Source of the DNA: Pseudomonadota bacterium
GTDB taxonomy: Bacteria > Pseudomonadota > Gammaproteobacteria > Burkholderiales > Burkholderiaceae_B
Direction: 5' to 3'
Assembly: GCA_023387815.1 (NCBI GenBank)
Contig: JAEWHK010000039.1
Span: 62,001-126,000, forward strand
DNA length: 64,000 nt
Under the pieces are notes generated by a model. The model searched no databases, had not been told where the DNA came from, and saw nothing but the letters and a program-made list of their open reading frames with translations. The position numbers and the translations under genes are program-made. This document shows positions 1 through 9,386 of the stretch, piece after piece; positions within the stretch are counted from its first letter, which is position 1, and each line of letters begins with the position of its first letter.

Positions 1-163
1 CCTCGCCACGAATAATTTTGAATCGCCAGGGTTGCAGCCCGCCGTGATCGGGTGCAGACATGGCTGACTGAAGAATCTTTGCCAGATCTTCGTCGTTTGG
101 GGCTGGCGAAGTGACCAGCTTCATGGAAGTGCGGGAAAGCAGAAAATCGATGGGTTGAGTCAT
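1..163 (-). CDS. Nitroreductase family protein, YdjA-like (N-terminal part, cut by window edge)
   Basis: Only the first 54 codons are present; the gene runs leftwards off the window. The start is an ATG at 161-163. The visible protein begins MTQPIDFLLSRTSMKLV and then shows the family pattern of an 'L..ILQSAM.APDHGGLQPWRFKII' stretch at residues 26-51, typical of the YdjA-type FMN-dependent nitroreductases, where the APDHG..PWRF segment helps form the flavin site. These are small cytoplasmic NAD(P)H:FMN oxidoreductases with usually unknown natural substrates. It is transcribed in the same direction as pdxJ but is separated from it by 189 bp containing repeats. Confidence 0.75.
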   Translation of the reverse strand, partial: MTQPIDFLLSRTSMKLVTSPAPNDEDLAKILQSAMSAPDHGGLQPWRFKIIRGE

Positions 164-231
164 GAATATATTACCTGATTAACGATCAGGAACATGATAG
201 CCCAGCACGCACCAGAATGGGTCGAAGACCC

Positions 232-269
232 TGATGACAAGGGAAGATTTTGATGACGAGGGAAGATTT
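232..269. repeat. Two adjacent 19-bp direct repeats
   Basis: The unit TGATGACAAGGGAAGATTT at 232-250 is followed directly by TGATGACGAGGGAAGATTT at 251-269, differing at one base. It lies in the 189-bp non-coding gap between the nitroreductase start and the pdxJ stop. No coding function is apparent; it looks like a simple tandem duplication. Confidence 0.7.
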
Positions 270-301
270 CAAGGCACGGCGCTCAGGTATGAGGAAAATG
301 A

Positions 302-370
302 CACTCGCAATTACGTAGCGCCACTATCCTCATTTGCGTAGCAGCGCTATCCTCAGGTACGCAGCAGTGC
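302..370. repeat. Three tandem 23-bp units that include the 3' end of pdxJ
   Basis: On the minus strand the unit is GCACTGCTGCGTACCTGAGG plus ATA (348-370), then a close copy at 325-347 and a more diverged one at 302-324. The first unit carries the last pdxJ codons and its TGA stop; the second also contains a TGA. The arrangement suggests that the gene end was duplicated in tandem and then drifted. Confidence 0.65.
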
Positions 371-1066
371 CTTCATATCACGGACCGCTTTTTCCCAGCC
401 GTCGAAAATGGCCTGGGCCACAATCGCGTGCCCGATATTGAGCTCTGAAATACCACCCAGCGCGACAATATCCTGCACGTTCTCATAGTGCAGACCGTGA
501 CCGGCGTTAACCTTAATCCCCTGACGCAATCCTTCGGCGATCGCCCGTCGAATCCGCTCAAGTTCGGCAAGGCGGGCATCACCCTCTGCCTCTGCATAGG
601 AACCCGTGTGCAGTTCAATGACACCCGCGCCGGCTTCAACGGACGCGCGAATCTGCTCTTCATCAGGATCGATGAACAATGAAACGCGAGCGTTCACATC
701 ATGCAGCTTTCGGACCGCCTGGCTTACCGCAACAAAATGGGTCTTGACGTCCAGGCCGCCTTCGGTCGTGAGTTCCTGACGCTTCTCTGGCACCAGACAG
801 ACGTCATGTGGGCGTACCTGACAGGCGATATCCAGCATTTCTTCGGTCACCGCACACTCAAGATTCATGCGAGTCTGAAGCAACGGCCTCAGAGCAAAGA
901 CATCTTTGTCCTGAATGTGGCGTCGGTCTTCGCGCAAATGCAGCGTAATGGCATCGGCCCCTGCCTGTTCAGCCAGCAATGCAGCGCGGATTGGATCGGG
1001 ATACTCACTGCCACGCTGCTGCCGCAGCGTCGCCACATGATCAATATTTACACCAAGATCAATCAT
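353..1066 (-). CDS. pdxJ: Pyridoxine 5'-phosphate synthase PdxJ
   Basis: PdxJ condenses 1-deoxy-D-xylulose 5-phosphate with 3-amino-2-oxopropyl phosphate to make pyridoxine 5'-phosphate, the ring-closing step of DXP-dependent vitamin B6 synthesis; it is a cytoplasmic TIM-barrel enzyme. The 237-residue protein has the family motifs NIDHVATLRQ (residues 7-16), HLREDRRHI (about 43-51), a C.VPEKRQE.TTEGG loop, ELHTG and NAGHGL, and NIGHAIV near the end. The reading frame is open upstream, but the ATG at 1064-1066 has an AGGACG ribosome site and gives the normal length. It starts only 13 bp after the stop of the outer-membrane efflux gene, so it is probably cotranscribed with the pump operon. Identification is firm. 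Confidence 0.96.
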   Translation of the reverse strand: MIDLGVNIDHVATLRQQRGSEYPDPIRAALLAEQAGADAITLHLREDRRHIQDKDVFALRPLLQTRMNLECAVTEEMLDIACQVRPHDVCLVPEKRQELTTEGGLDVKTHFVAVSQAVRKLHDVNARVSLFIDPDEEQIRASVEAGAGVIELHTGSYAEAEGDARLAELERIRRAIAEGLRQGIKVNAGHGLHYENVQDIVALGGISELNIGHAIVAQAIFDGWEKAVRDMKALLRT

Positions 1067-1079
1067 GATACGTCCTGCG

Positions 1080-2582
1080 TTATTGCGGATTGGAAGGAGC
1101 AACCTGGCTGGTGGAATTTGACACTGGTGTGGTCGCAGGCGCTTCCGGGTTCGCGCGCATAACGGTATCACGGGTCCAGCCACCGCCCAGCGCCTTGTAC
1201 AGTTCTACCCTGTTCAGAAGCGAACCGAGTCCGGCCTGAACAAAGCTCTGCTGAACGGTAAAGAGGTTGATCTGGGCAGTCTGTACCTGCAGGAAGCTGT
1301 CTATACCATTTTTATAGCGCAGGTCGGCCAGATTGAGGGACTCATAGGCTGATTTCTGTTGTTCGCGAAGTGCCTGCAATTGCGTACCGTAGGTTGCCTC
1401 ACCTGCCAGCGCGTCAGCCACTTCCCGGAATGCCGTCTGAATGGATTTTTCATACTGAGCAACTGCGATATCCTTGCGCACTTCACTCAGTTCAAGATTG
1501 TTGCGCAGACGACCGGCAGTGAAGATAGGCAGCGAGATTGCCGGGCTGAATGTCCAGGAGCCCTGGCCACCAGCGAATAGCGAACCCAGAGTCGGGCTGG
1601 CAGTGCCAATCAGACCAGTAAGGGAAATGCTTGGGAAAAAGGCGGCTCTGGCCGCACCGATATTGGCATTGGCCGCCAGCAGATCATGCTCGGCAGCAAT
1701 AATATCGGGACGACGAGTCAGCAAATCAGATGGCAGTCCGGCTGGAATTTTGGCCATCAGCACATCTCCGGCAAACGGGCTCGGAGGTGGCAGGTCGGCC
1801 GGCAGCGGCGCACCGATAATCAGCTGCATTGCGTTGCGCGCCTGCTGTTCGCTGCGATCCAGTTCGGCAGATGTCGCACGGGCAGCATCCAGAGACGTTT
1901 TTGCCTGGTTCACATCAAGTGCGGACGCAACACCGCCACGAAAGCGCGTCTGAACCAGATCATAAGTGGACTGACGCGATTTCAGCGTTTTTGCCACCAG
2001 CTCATTCTGTTGCTGAGCGGCCCGCAAATTATAGTAGGCCGTGGCTAGCTGACCAATCAGGTTGATCTGAGCAGTTTTACGCCCCTCCACTGTAGCCAGA
2101 TAGGACTGGAACGCAGCTTCTGACAGATTGCGTTGCTTGCCGAAGAAGTCCAGCTCAAAATCGGTAATACCGATACCGGACGTGAAGCTTCGTGTCACCG
2201 CAGGGCTATCAGGCCCGGCCATGCGCATATTCGGAGGCATACGCTGAGCCTGTTCCTGCGCCGTAGCGCCGATTTGCGGGAACTGATCACTGCGTGTAAT
2301 GCCATATTGCGCACGGGCTTCGTCAACACGCTTGACAGCAATACGCATGTCGCGGTTGTTTTCCAGCGCCAGCGAGATCAGCGCTTTCAGACGAGGCTCA
2401 TGGAAAAACTGCTCCCATCCCAGATCTGCCGCACTTGCCTGCGCAACGCCGTTTTGTCCCGGGTAGCTGCCAGGAACCGGCGCATCGGGGCGCTGATAAT
2501 CGGGTGCCAGTGAACATCCGGCCAGCAGCACGGCCATAAAAACAGCAGATAAATGGGGCAATGAACGTTGTGACCCTTGCAT
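1080..2582 (-). CDS. RND efflux outer-membrane lipoprotein, OprM/NodT family
   Basis: This is the outer-membrane channel of a tripartite drug pump. It trimerises into a beta-barrel with a long periplasmic alpha-helical tunnel that docks to the adaptor and the inner-membrane pump. The 500-residue protein starts with a lipoprotein signal peptide and lipobox LLAGC at about residues 19-23, followed by SLAPDYQRP, which is characteristic of OprM-type proteins. It carries the two repeated OEP domains (for example LTRRPDI.AAE at mid-protein). A Pro/Ser/Thr-rich tail ends the protein. The start lies 2 bp after the stop of the pump gene, so the three pump genes are clearly one operon. Confidence 0.93.
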   Translation of the reverse strand: MQGSQRSLPHLSAVFMAVLLAGCSLAPDYQRPDAPVPGSYPGQNGVAQASAADLGWEQFFHEPRLKALISLALENNRDMRIAVKRVDEARAQYGITRSDQFPQIGATAQEQAQRMPPNMRMAGPDSPAVTRSFTSGIGITDFELDFFGKQRNLSEAAFQSYLATVEGRKTAQINLIGQLATAYYNLRAAQQQNELVAKTLKSRQSTYDLVQTRFRGGVASALDVNQAKTSLDAARATSAELDRSEQQARNAMQLIIGAPLPADLPPPSPFAGDVLMAKIPAGLPSDLLTRRPDIIAAEHDLLAANANIGAARAAFFPSISLTGLIGTASPTLGSLFAGGQGSWTFSPAISLPIFTAGRLRNNLELSEVRKDIAVAQYEKSIQTAFREVADALAGEATYGTQLQALREQQKSAYESLNLADLRYKNGIDSFLQVQTAQINLFTVQQSFVQAGLGSLLNRVELYKALGGGWTRDTVMRANPEAPATTPVSNSTSQVAPSNPQ

Positions 2583-2584
2583 GA

Positions 2585-5500
2585 TTATTCGTTTCCTTTT
2601 GAAGGTGATCCGTCGCGACGATTTTCTGCGTCCCTGTCGGTCATATCATCTGCCTCAGCCACATCCGTATAGATGTGTTGAGATTCTTTTTCTGCTTCCG
2701 TGGCTTTTTCATGTTCGTCTGCCTGACGACCCAGCAGCCGCGGCTTGACTTTGAAGAAAGTCATCACGACCACAAAGAACGTTGGCACGAACAGCACAGC
2801 AAATGGAGTCGCTGCAAGCATACCACCAAACACGCCATAACCTACGGCCTGCTGACTCGCTGCACCTTCGGCGCTGGCAAGCATCAGAGGAATAACGCCC
2901 ATGATGAACGCAAACGACGTCATCAGAATCGGACGGAACCGCAGGCGTGCCGCCTCAAGAGTCGATTCCACCAGCCCCTTGCCGGAGGCGTAGGCATCCT
3001 TGGCAAATTCCACAATCAGAATCGCGTTCTTCGCAGACAGACCAATCACCGTGATCATACCCACCTGGAAGTAAATGTCATTCGACATCCCAACCAGTGA
3101 TACCAGACCGACGGTACCGAGCATACCCAGCGGCACGATCAGAACAGCAGACAGCGGAATCCACCAGCTTTCATACAGAGCGGCCAGTACCAGGAACACC
3201 ACGGCAAATGCCAGCCCCAGCATAATAGGCGCCTGGTTACCGGCCTGGACTTCCTGATAGGACAGACCACTCCACTCATAGCCGATACCGGAAGGCAGCT
3301 GACCGATAAGTTTCACAATTTCATCCATCGCTTCGCCGTTGGCGTAACCAGGATTGGCTTCGCCCTGAATTGTGATGGAGTCATAACTGTTATAGCGTTG
3401 TACCTGTGTCTGACCCTGTATCCAGCTCAAATCGACAAACGAAGACAGGGGAACCAGATCACCATTGCTGTTATGAACCCGCAACTTCAGGATATCGTCC
3501 GGGGCCATGCGCTGCTCTGCTTCGGCCTGAATCCACACGTTCTGCATCCAGCCCTGATTCGGAAACTGCCCCAGGTAACTGTTACCCACCGTCCCGGACA
3601 GCACGCTGCCAACCTCAGTCATATTGACGCCCAGCGCGTAGGCTTTCACGCGGTCAACAGTGACTTTCAGCTGAGGGCCCGGGCCGAGGCCTGAGATCCG
3701 CACCTGGGACAGAATCTTGCTCTGACCGGCCAGTTGGATAAGCTCATTGGCTGCGGCGCGCAACTGATCCTGACCCATACCACCGCGATCCTGCAGTCTC
3801 AGATCGAAGCCTGTGGCCGTACCCAAAGACGGAATAGACGGCGGCACAATGGACAGCACCATCGCATCGGGAATGCCGAAAAGCAGTTGTCCGGTTGCTC
3901 GCCCCGCCACCGACATGGCGCTATGCTCAGCACCCTTTCTGTCTTCAAACTTCTTGAATGGCGTAAAGGCAATCGCCGCATTCAAACCGGACCCGTTGAA
4001 GCTGAAACCCTGAACGGTAATGATATTTTCCAGCTCAGGCTGCTTCATGTAATAGTCTTCAACCTGCTTGATGACTTCCTGAGTCCGTTTAGCCGAGACG
4101 CCCGCGGGCAACTCGATATTGGTCACGGCATAGCCCTGATCTTCTGTCGGCAGGAAGGAACTGGGCAGACGCAAATAGAGGAATCCAAGAAGAATGACCA
4201 GTGCCAGATAGATGAACATCATTCGTCCACCGCGCTTGAGCAGTCCTCCAACCAGGCCGGTATAGTTGTTCGTGATTTTGGCGAACGTGCGGTTGAACCA
4301 GCCGAAGAAACCTTTCTTTTCATGATGGCCTTTGGGCACCGGCTTGAGCAATGTTGCACACATGGCGGGTGTAAAGGTCAGCGCCAGGAACGCCGAGAAG
4401 CCAATGGAAATAATCATGGCCGCTGCGAACTGACGATAAATAACCCCCGCAGATCCGCTCATGAAGAACAGCGGCGCGAACACCACCATCAGCACGAGCG
4501 TGATACCCACAATCGCACCGAAAATCTGTGGCATAGCCTTGAGCGTGGCTTCCTTGGGCTGCAGCCCCTCTTCAGCCATGATCCGCTCCACGTTCTCTAC
4601 CACCACAATGGCATCATCCACCAGAATACCAATGGCCAACACCATGGCGAACATGGTCAGCGTATTGATCGAGTACCCCATGTAGAGCAGGGTTGCCATC
4701 GTCCCCATCAGCGCAACCGGAACAACAATGGCTGGAATAAGCGTATACCGGATATTCTGCAGGAACAGAAACATCACGACAAACACCAGCAGCATCGCTT
4801 CCACGAGTGTGTGTACAACCTGATTGATCGAGGCGCTCACATACGGTGCCGTGTTGTACGGGATTTTGTATTCAATGTTTGACGGGAAGTATCGAGACAG
4901 ACTGTCCATCTCGGCCTGCACCAGATTGGCCGTTTCCAGCGCATTGGCATTCGGCGCCAGTGAGACCGCAAACGCAGCGGACGTCTGGCCGTTCAGGCGC
5001 GAACCAAATTGGTAAGAGTCGGCACCAACCTCAATTCGTGCAACGTCACGCAGCCTGACAGTGGAACCGCCCGTCGTGGCGCGCAAGACGATATCGCCAA
5101 ATTCCTTGACGGTACTGAGCTGTCCATTGACAAGTACAGTGGCACTAGTCGCCTGATCATCCGGTGTGGGTGGAGAGCCCAGCGTCCCCCCAGTGATCTG
5201 TGCATTTTGCGTTTGCAATGCGGATTTGATATCACTGGTGGTCAGACCGAAAGAGGTCATTTTGTCGGAATTGACCCAGATCCGCATGGCGCGCGGTGAC
5301 GCAAACAGCTGGAATTCACCGACACCCTTGATACGCGAGATGGAGTTCTGAATGTTCCGTGTAATGTAATCACCCAGACCCGCATCATCCAGAGATCCGT
5401 CTGTCGAGGTAAGCGAAACGACCATCAGGAAGCCAGCTGTACTCTTGGAGTAAGTAATACCCTGCTGTGTAACGGCCTGCGGCAGTTTGGAGTTCACACT

Positions 5501-5836
5501 CGCAATACGATTCTGTACATCCACCTGGGCCAGATCAGGATCAACACCTGGCTCAAAAGTCACGTCGATCTTGGCTGAACCATAGGCGTCACTGGTGGAG
5601 GCATAGTACAACATGCCTTCGGCACCATTGAGCTCATTCTCAATCAGACTAGTGACCGAACGGGCAACTTCTTCTGCGCCCGCACCTGGGTAGGTGGCAC
5701 GCACGGTAATGGTCGGTGGCGCCACTTCAGGATACTGTGAGATTGCCATATTCGGAATCGAGACGACCCCTGCAAAGAATATGATAATCGCAATAACCCA
5801 GGCGAAAATCGGCCGGTTAATGAAAAAATTTGACAT
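2585..5836 (-). CDS. RND multidrug efflux pump, HAE1 family (AcrB/MexB-like)
   Basis: This inner-membrane proton/drug antiporter works as a trimer that captures hydrophobic compounds from the periplasm and membrane. At 1083 residues it has the full family length plus a tail. It begins MSNFFINRPIFAWVIA, with the family's PNMAISQYPEVAPP segment after TM1. The proton relay is present: GILVDDAIVVVENVER (the DD pair of TM4, about residue 405) and the conserved Lys in GLSAKNAILIVEFAKDA (TM10). The last ~55 residues form a charged, acidic cytoplasmic tail longer than in AcrB. It sits 9 bp after the adaptor gene. Substrates cannot be read from the sequence. Confidence 0.96.
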   Translation of the reverse strand: MSNFFINRPIFAWVIAIIIFFAGVVSIPNMAISQYPEVAPPTITVRATYPGAGAEEVARSVTSLIENELNGAEGMLYYASTSDAYGSAKIDVTFEPGVDPDLAQVDVQNRIASVNSKLPQAVTQQGITYSKSTAGFLMVVSLTSTDGSLDDAGLGDYITRNIQNSISRIKGVGEFQLFASPRAMRIWVNSDKMTSFGLTTSDIKSALQTQNAQITGGTLGSPPTPDDQATSATVLVNGQLSTVKEFGDIVLRATTGGSTVRLRDVARIEVGADSYQFGSRLNGQTSAAFAVSLAPNANALETANLVQAEMDSLSRYFPSNIEYKIPYNTAPYVSASINQVVHTLVEAMLLVFVVMFLFLQNIRYTLIPAIVVPVALMGTMATLLYMGYSINTLTMFAMVLAIGILVDDAIVVVENVERIMAEEGLQPKEATLKAMPQIFGAIVGITLVLMVVFAPLFFMSGSAGVIYRQFAAAMIISIGFSAFLALTFTPAMCATLLKPVPKGHHEKKGFFGWFNRTFAKITNNYTGLVGGLLKRGGRMMFIYLALVILLGFLYLRLPSSFLPTEDQGYAVTNIELPAGVSAKRTQEVIKQVEDYYMKQPELENIITVQGFSFNGSGLNAAIAFTPFKKFEDRKGAEHSAMSVAGRATGQLLFGIPDAMVLSIVPPSIPSLGTATGFDLRLQDRGGMGQDQLRAAANELIQLAGQSKILSQVRISGLGPGPQLKVTVDRVKAYALGVNMTEVGSVLSGTVGNSYLGQFPNQGWMQNVWIQAEAEQRMAPDDILKLRVHNSNGDLVPLSSFVDLSWIQGQTQVQRYNSYDSITIQGEANPGYANGEAMDEIVKLIGQLPSGIGYEWSGLSYQEVQAGNQAPIMLGLAFAVVFLVLAALYESWWIPLSAVLIVPLGMLGTVGLVSLVGMSNDIYFQVGMITVIGLSAKNAILIVEFAKDAYASGKGLVESTLEAARLRFRPILMTSFAFIMGVIPLMLASAEGAASQQAVGYGVFGGMLAATPFAVLFVPTFFVVVMTFFKVKPRLLGRQADEHEKATEAEKESQHIYTDVAEADDMTDRDAENRRDGSPSKGNE

Positions 5837-5845
5837 GTTTTATAC

Positions 5846-7141
5846 TCACTGTGCCGGCTTGTCGCCCTGCTGTTCAGGCTTGCTTTCCTGTGAAGAGGCG
5901 TTATCTGTCTTTTCTGCAGACTCCTGCGAGGCAGGTTTTTGCTCCGCTGCCTGCTCAGGCTGCTGACCATTGCCATTGGCAGATTTGTCTTTTTTCCATG
6001 GCTGCGGTTTTACGGGAGCACCCGGCCGGATTTTCTGGAAGCCCTCAACAATGACCTCGTCGCCCGCTTTCAGTCCTTTCGTGATGATTGTGTCTGTTTT
6101 GACATCTCCACCACTGGTAACAGGCACGGCGGCCACTTTGCCTTCGCGCACCACCATCACGGTACTCAGACCGTCAGTTGAACGCTGAATTGCCTGGCGT
6201 GGGATCAGCAAGGCTTTCTCATCTTTGCCCTGCTCAAGTTTCACGTTTACATACATGCCCGGCAGGAGCAATTTGTCTGTATTGGGGAACGTGGCACGCA
6301 ACGTAACCTGACCCGTTGACGGTTCTACACTGACGCCAGTGAAGAGCAATTTGCCATTCTCGGGATATTCGCTGCCGTCTTCAAGTTCCAGCTGGACCTG
6401 TGCCGTGTTTTCATCGACCTGGGTCAGTTGACCGTCGGCCAATGCCTTGCGCAGGCGATACAGTTCGGAGGTTGACTGTGTGAAGTCCACATAAACCGGA
6501 TCCAGCTGCTGCACATTGGCCAGCACGGTTGCCTCGGTACCGCTTACCAGGGCACCTTCCGTCACAAGCGCGCGACCGATGATTCCGTCAATTGGCGATT
6601 CAACATCGGTGTAGGACAGATTGATCTTTGCTGCATCGAGTGCCGCTTTTGCAGATGCAATGGTGGCATCAGCCTGATTCGCCTGGGCGCGGGCATCGTC
6701 ATATTCCTGGCGGCTGACCGCATTGGATTTGACCAAAGTGGAATACCGATTTGCCAGCTGCCGTGCGCTGCCTGCCGTTGCCTTGGCCTGATTGAGCGCG
6801 GCTTCCGCCTGCGCAGCCTGTGCCTTATAGGTGGCAGGATCAATGCGAAAAAGGATCTGACCCTTTTTTACTTCCCTGCCCTGCTCGAATTCGATTTTCT
6901 GAACAATCCCATTAACCCGCGCACGAACCTGGGCGTCACGAACTGCACTGACACGGCCTGGCAGGCTGGTGAAAATCGTAGTAGGCGTTTCAACGACCTT
7001 GATGGTACTGACCGGTGTGGGAGGCGGACCTTTCTGAGCGCCAGCCTGCTCGTCTTGTTTGCCGCAAGCACCAAGTGCAACCAGGCTCGACAGCAAAATG
7101 GATGCAGCATAGCGCTTATGTGAAAAAAGTCTGTTTGTCAT
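5846..7141 (-). CDS. RND efflux periplasmic adaptor, AcrA/MexA-like lipoprotein
   Basis: This membrane-fusion protein bridges the pump and the outer-membrane channel. The 431-residue precursor has a signal peptide and a lipobox-like VALGAC around residue 26. It then shows the adaptor layout: a barrel-sandwich hybrid half (GRVSAVRDAQVRARVNGIV), an alpha-hairpin rich in Ala and Gln (about residues 105-180), the second lipoyl half (YTDVESPIDGIIGR) and the beta-barrel domain (LLLPGMYVNVKL). The C-terminal ~45 residues are Gln/Glu/Lys/Ser-rich, low in complexity, and variable in the family. It is the first gene of the operon and no TetR or other regulator is adjacent. Confidence 0.94.
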   Translation of the reverse strand: MTNRLFSHKRYAASILLSSLVALGACGKQDEQAGAQKGPPPTPVSTIKVVETPTTIFTSLPGRVSAVRDAQVRARVNGIVQKIEFEQGREVKKGQILFRIDPATYKAQAAQAEAALNQAKATAGSARQLANRYSTLVKSNAVSRQEYDDARAQANQADATIASAKAALDAAKINLSYTDVESPIDGIIGRALVTEGALVSGTEATVLANVQQLDPVYVDFTQSTSELYRLRKALADGQLTQVDENTAQVQLELEDGSEYPENGKLLFTGVSVEPSTGQVTLRATFPNTDKLLLPGMYVNVKLEQGKDEKALLIPRQAIQRSTDGLSTVMVVREGKVAAVPVTSGGDVKTDTIITKGLKAGDEVIVEGFQKIRPGAPVKPQPWKKDKSANGNGQQPEQAAEQKPASQESAEKTDNASSQESKPEQQGDKPAQ

Positions 7142-7631
7142 TGACTGGGTAACCTTGAGAGCGAGGACAGATACGGACGTACCGCGGATTGAATGATTTT
7201 AGAAAGAAGATTATAACCAGAAAATAATTGCCTAAGCAAATAAATTTTAGTGTTAACCCTAGGGAATGGAGGGCTATTCAGGCATCGCCCAAACCGCCAG
7301 TCGCAACCGGCGGTATCTCAATAAGCTGCCATTGTCGCAAACAAATAATGACTGCAATTACCGCAAGCGACGAATGGCAAATTGATGGGGAAAGAGGACT
7401 CGAGCTTGTACCTCGGGCACGGCGGCACAAGAATTGACACCGGAAATACTTCCGGCAATGCAGAGGGTGTCGGCGGAACCTTCCCCAGACTGCCTATGCA
7501 ACAGTCTCTGCTCCGCCGGGAAGCGACTTCAATGCCCGGCTGCAATGCTCAAAAATAACACGCACTGGCTGATGGCGGGGGTTTTACTGAGAAAATCGTC
7601 TGCAAACCGCCAAAATCCGTGCAGAAAAGTG
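7142..7631. other. 490-bp non-coding region with several inverted repeats
   Basis: No convincing gene is present. It holds the promoter region of the efflux operon on its left side and the downstream region of the ABC importer on its right. Visible dyads are CCGGAA-ATAC-TTCCGG at 7440-7455, an outer pair CGGCGGA/TCCGCCG at about 7470-7518 enclosing an AGACT/AGTCT pair, and ACCGCC/GGCGGT near 7293-7314. They may act as terminators or operators; none has a strong T-run. Confidence 0.5.
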
Positions 7632-8426
7632 TCAGTCTAACAACAGCGCATCGTCAGTGATCTGTTCTCCGCGCACTTTTTCAAACATATGAAGCAAATC
7701 AGACACGGTCATATTTTTGCGCTGTTCGCCGGACACATCCAGAACGACCTGCCCCTGGTGAAGCATGATAGTCCGCTCACCGATATCCAGCGCCTGCTTC
7801 ATGCTGTGCGTGACCATCATTGTTGTCAGCTTCTGCTCACTCACGATTTTTTGCGTCAACTGAAGAACAAAATCTGCAGTCCGGGGATCCAGCGCCGCCG
7901 TATGTTCGTCCAGCAGCAGAATTTTACTTGGCTGTAACGCGGCCATGAGCAGACTCACTGCCTGCCTTTGCCCGCCGGAAAGCAGCCCGATTCTGTCAGT
8001 CAGCCGGGTTTCCAGGCCCAGACCCAGAATGGACAGGCGCTCACGGAACAGTTCGCGCAAATCCGGGCGCAAGGCAGGACGAAGACCCCGGGACTGCCCG
8101 CGGCAATAGGCCAGGGACATGTTCTCTTCAATTGTCAGATCCTCGCAGGTGCCTGCCATGGGATCCTGGAATACCCGTGCCACATTGACAGCACGCTGCC
8201 AGACGCTTTTACGTGTGACGTCCTCGTTGTTGATATGGATTGTGCCGCGATCGACCATCAATTCCCCGGAAACGGAATTGAGGAAGGTTGATTTGCCGGC
8301 ACCATTGGAGCCAATGACCGTCACGAACTGTCCTTCCGGAATGGTCAGTGACAGGCCGCGCAACGCACGGGTTTCAATGGGCGTACCGGGGTTGAAGGTA
8401 ATGTGCAGATCCTGGGCTTTCAGCAT
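7632..8426 (-). CDS. ABC transporter ATP-binding protein (TrpXYZ-like importer, COG1101 type)
   Basis: This is the cytoplasmic ATPase subunit of an importer with the permease and binding protein encoded just upstream. The 264-residue protein has a Walker A GSNGAGKST (about residues 39-47), a Q-loop VFQDPMAGTCEDLTIEENM, a signature LLSGGQRQAVSLLMA, and Walker B KILLLDEHTAALD, where the usual EP(T/S) is EHT, a known feature of this subfamily. The H-loop is in MMVTHSMKQA. It is the last of three genes read leftwards, 1 bp after the permease stop. Relatives carry tryptophan, other amino acids or undefined solutes. Confidence 0.9.
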   Translation of the reverse strand: MLKAQDLHITFNPGTPIETRALRGLSLTIPEGQFVTVIGSNGAGKSTFLNSVSGELMVDRGTIHINNEDVTRKSVWQRAVNVARVFQDPMAGTCEDLTIEENMSLAYCRGQSRGLRPALRPDLRELFRERLSILGLGLETRLTDRIGLLSGGQRQAVSLLMAALQPSKILLLDEHTAALDPRTADFVLQLTQKIVSEQKLTTMMVTHSMKQALDIGERTIMLHQGQVVLDVSGEQRKNMTVSDLLHMFEKVRGEQITDDALLLD

Positions 8427-8427
8427 G

Positions 8428-9318
8428 TCACGCCCTCCTTTTGCCGCTAAGGCGTCGACGCAGTTTGGGCAATATCAGTGCGATGGCCACGAGCAGCGCC
8501 GTAATCAGATTCAGATCCTGCGCTTTCAGGCCGATGAAATCACTGTTCAGGGCCAGGGCAATGAAAAAGCGATACAGAATGGCACCAATCACAACGGCCA
8601 GGGTAATAAACAGAAAGCGGCGGGCCGGCAGTATGCTTTCACCCACAATAACGGCGGCCAGGCCAATCACGATAGTGCCTATACCCATGGAAATATCAGA
8701 TCCGCCCTGTGACTGAGCAAACAGCGCACCGCCAAGACCCACCAATGCATTGGAAAGTGCCATGCCGACCAGTACCATTCTGTCTGTGGCGATACCCTGA
8801 GCGCGGGCCATACGCAGATTGGAGCCGGTAGACCGCATGGCCAGGCCGGCGCGGGTTGAAAAATAGGCATCCAGCAGCAGTTTGGCGACCACAACGACAA
8901 TAAACAGGAGTACCGGCCGCCATACAAAGTCTTCAATCGATCCGGGCTGCGTCAGGGAAAAAACCGTGTCGCTGGTAATTAGCGGAATATTCGGGCCGCC
9001 CATGATACGCAGATTGATCGAATACAGGGCTGTCATCATCAGAATGCTGGCCAGCAAATCCATGATTCCCAGTTTGACATTCAGCCATCCGGTAATCATT
9101 CCGGCGAACGCACAGACAAGCATGGCTGCAGCACTGGCAAGGAAGGGATTGAAACCGGTACTGACCATCAAGGCAGCAACTGCACCACCTGTGGCAAATG
9201 TGCCATCTACGGTCAGGTCAGGAAAGCGCAGTACGCGAAATGAAATAAAGACACCCAGCGCGACCAGACTGTAAATAAAGCCCAGCTCGAGTGCGCCAAG
9301 GGAAGAAAAAAGAGACAT
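8428..9318 (-). CDS. ABC transporter permease (COG4120 type)
   Basis: This 296-residue integral membrane protein has about eight to nine hydrophobic segments, beginning with FIYSLVALGVFISFRVLRF and the conserved DLTVDGTFATGGAVAA segment that marks this permease family (related to branched-chain amino acid permeases). The family LRMARAQGI coupling region and a late GLAAVIVGESIL segment are present. It should form the membrane channel with the ATPase and the periplasmic binding protein encoded on either side. There are 68 bp to the binding-protein gene and 1 bp to the ATPase gene. Solute unknown. Confidence 0.9.
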   Translation of the reverse strand: MSLFSSLGALELGFIYSLVALGVFISFRVLRFPDLTVDGTFATGGAVAALMVSTGFNPFLASAAAMLVCAFAGMITGWLNVKLGIMDLLASILMMTALYSINLRIMGGPNIPLITSDTVFSLTQPGSIEDFVWRPVLLFIVVVVAKLLLDAYFSTRAGLAMRSTGSNLRMARAQGIATDRMVLVGMALSNALVGLGGALFAQSQGGSDISMGIGTIVIGLAAVIVGESILPARRFLFITLAVVIGAILYRFFIALALNSDFIGLKAQDLNLITALLVAIALILPKLRRRLSGKRRA

Positions 9319-9386
9319 GACTAAATATTCTGCTCAAATAGAACAGCCTGAGGTGATACCCCAGGCTGATACGTGAATGCGGCGTC

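Noticed and set aside
3734..4882. 382-codon plus-strand frame inside the pump gene
   Set aside because: It is antisense to the conserved AcrB-like protein and its translation is His/Gln/Arg-rich without any family pattern.
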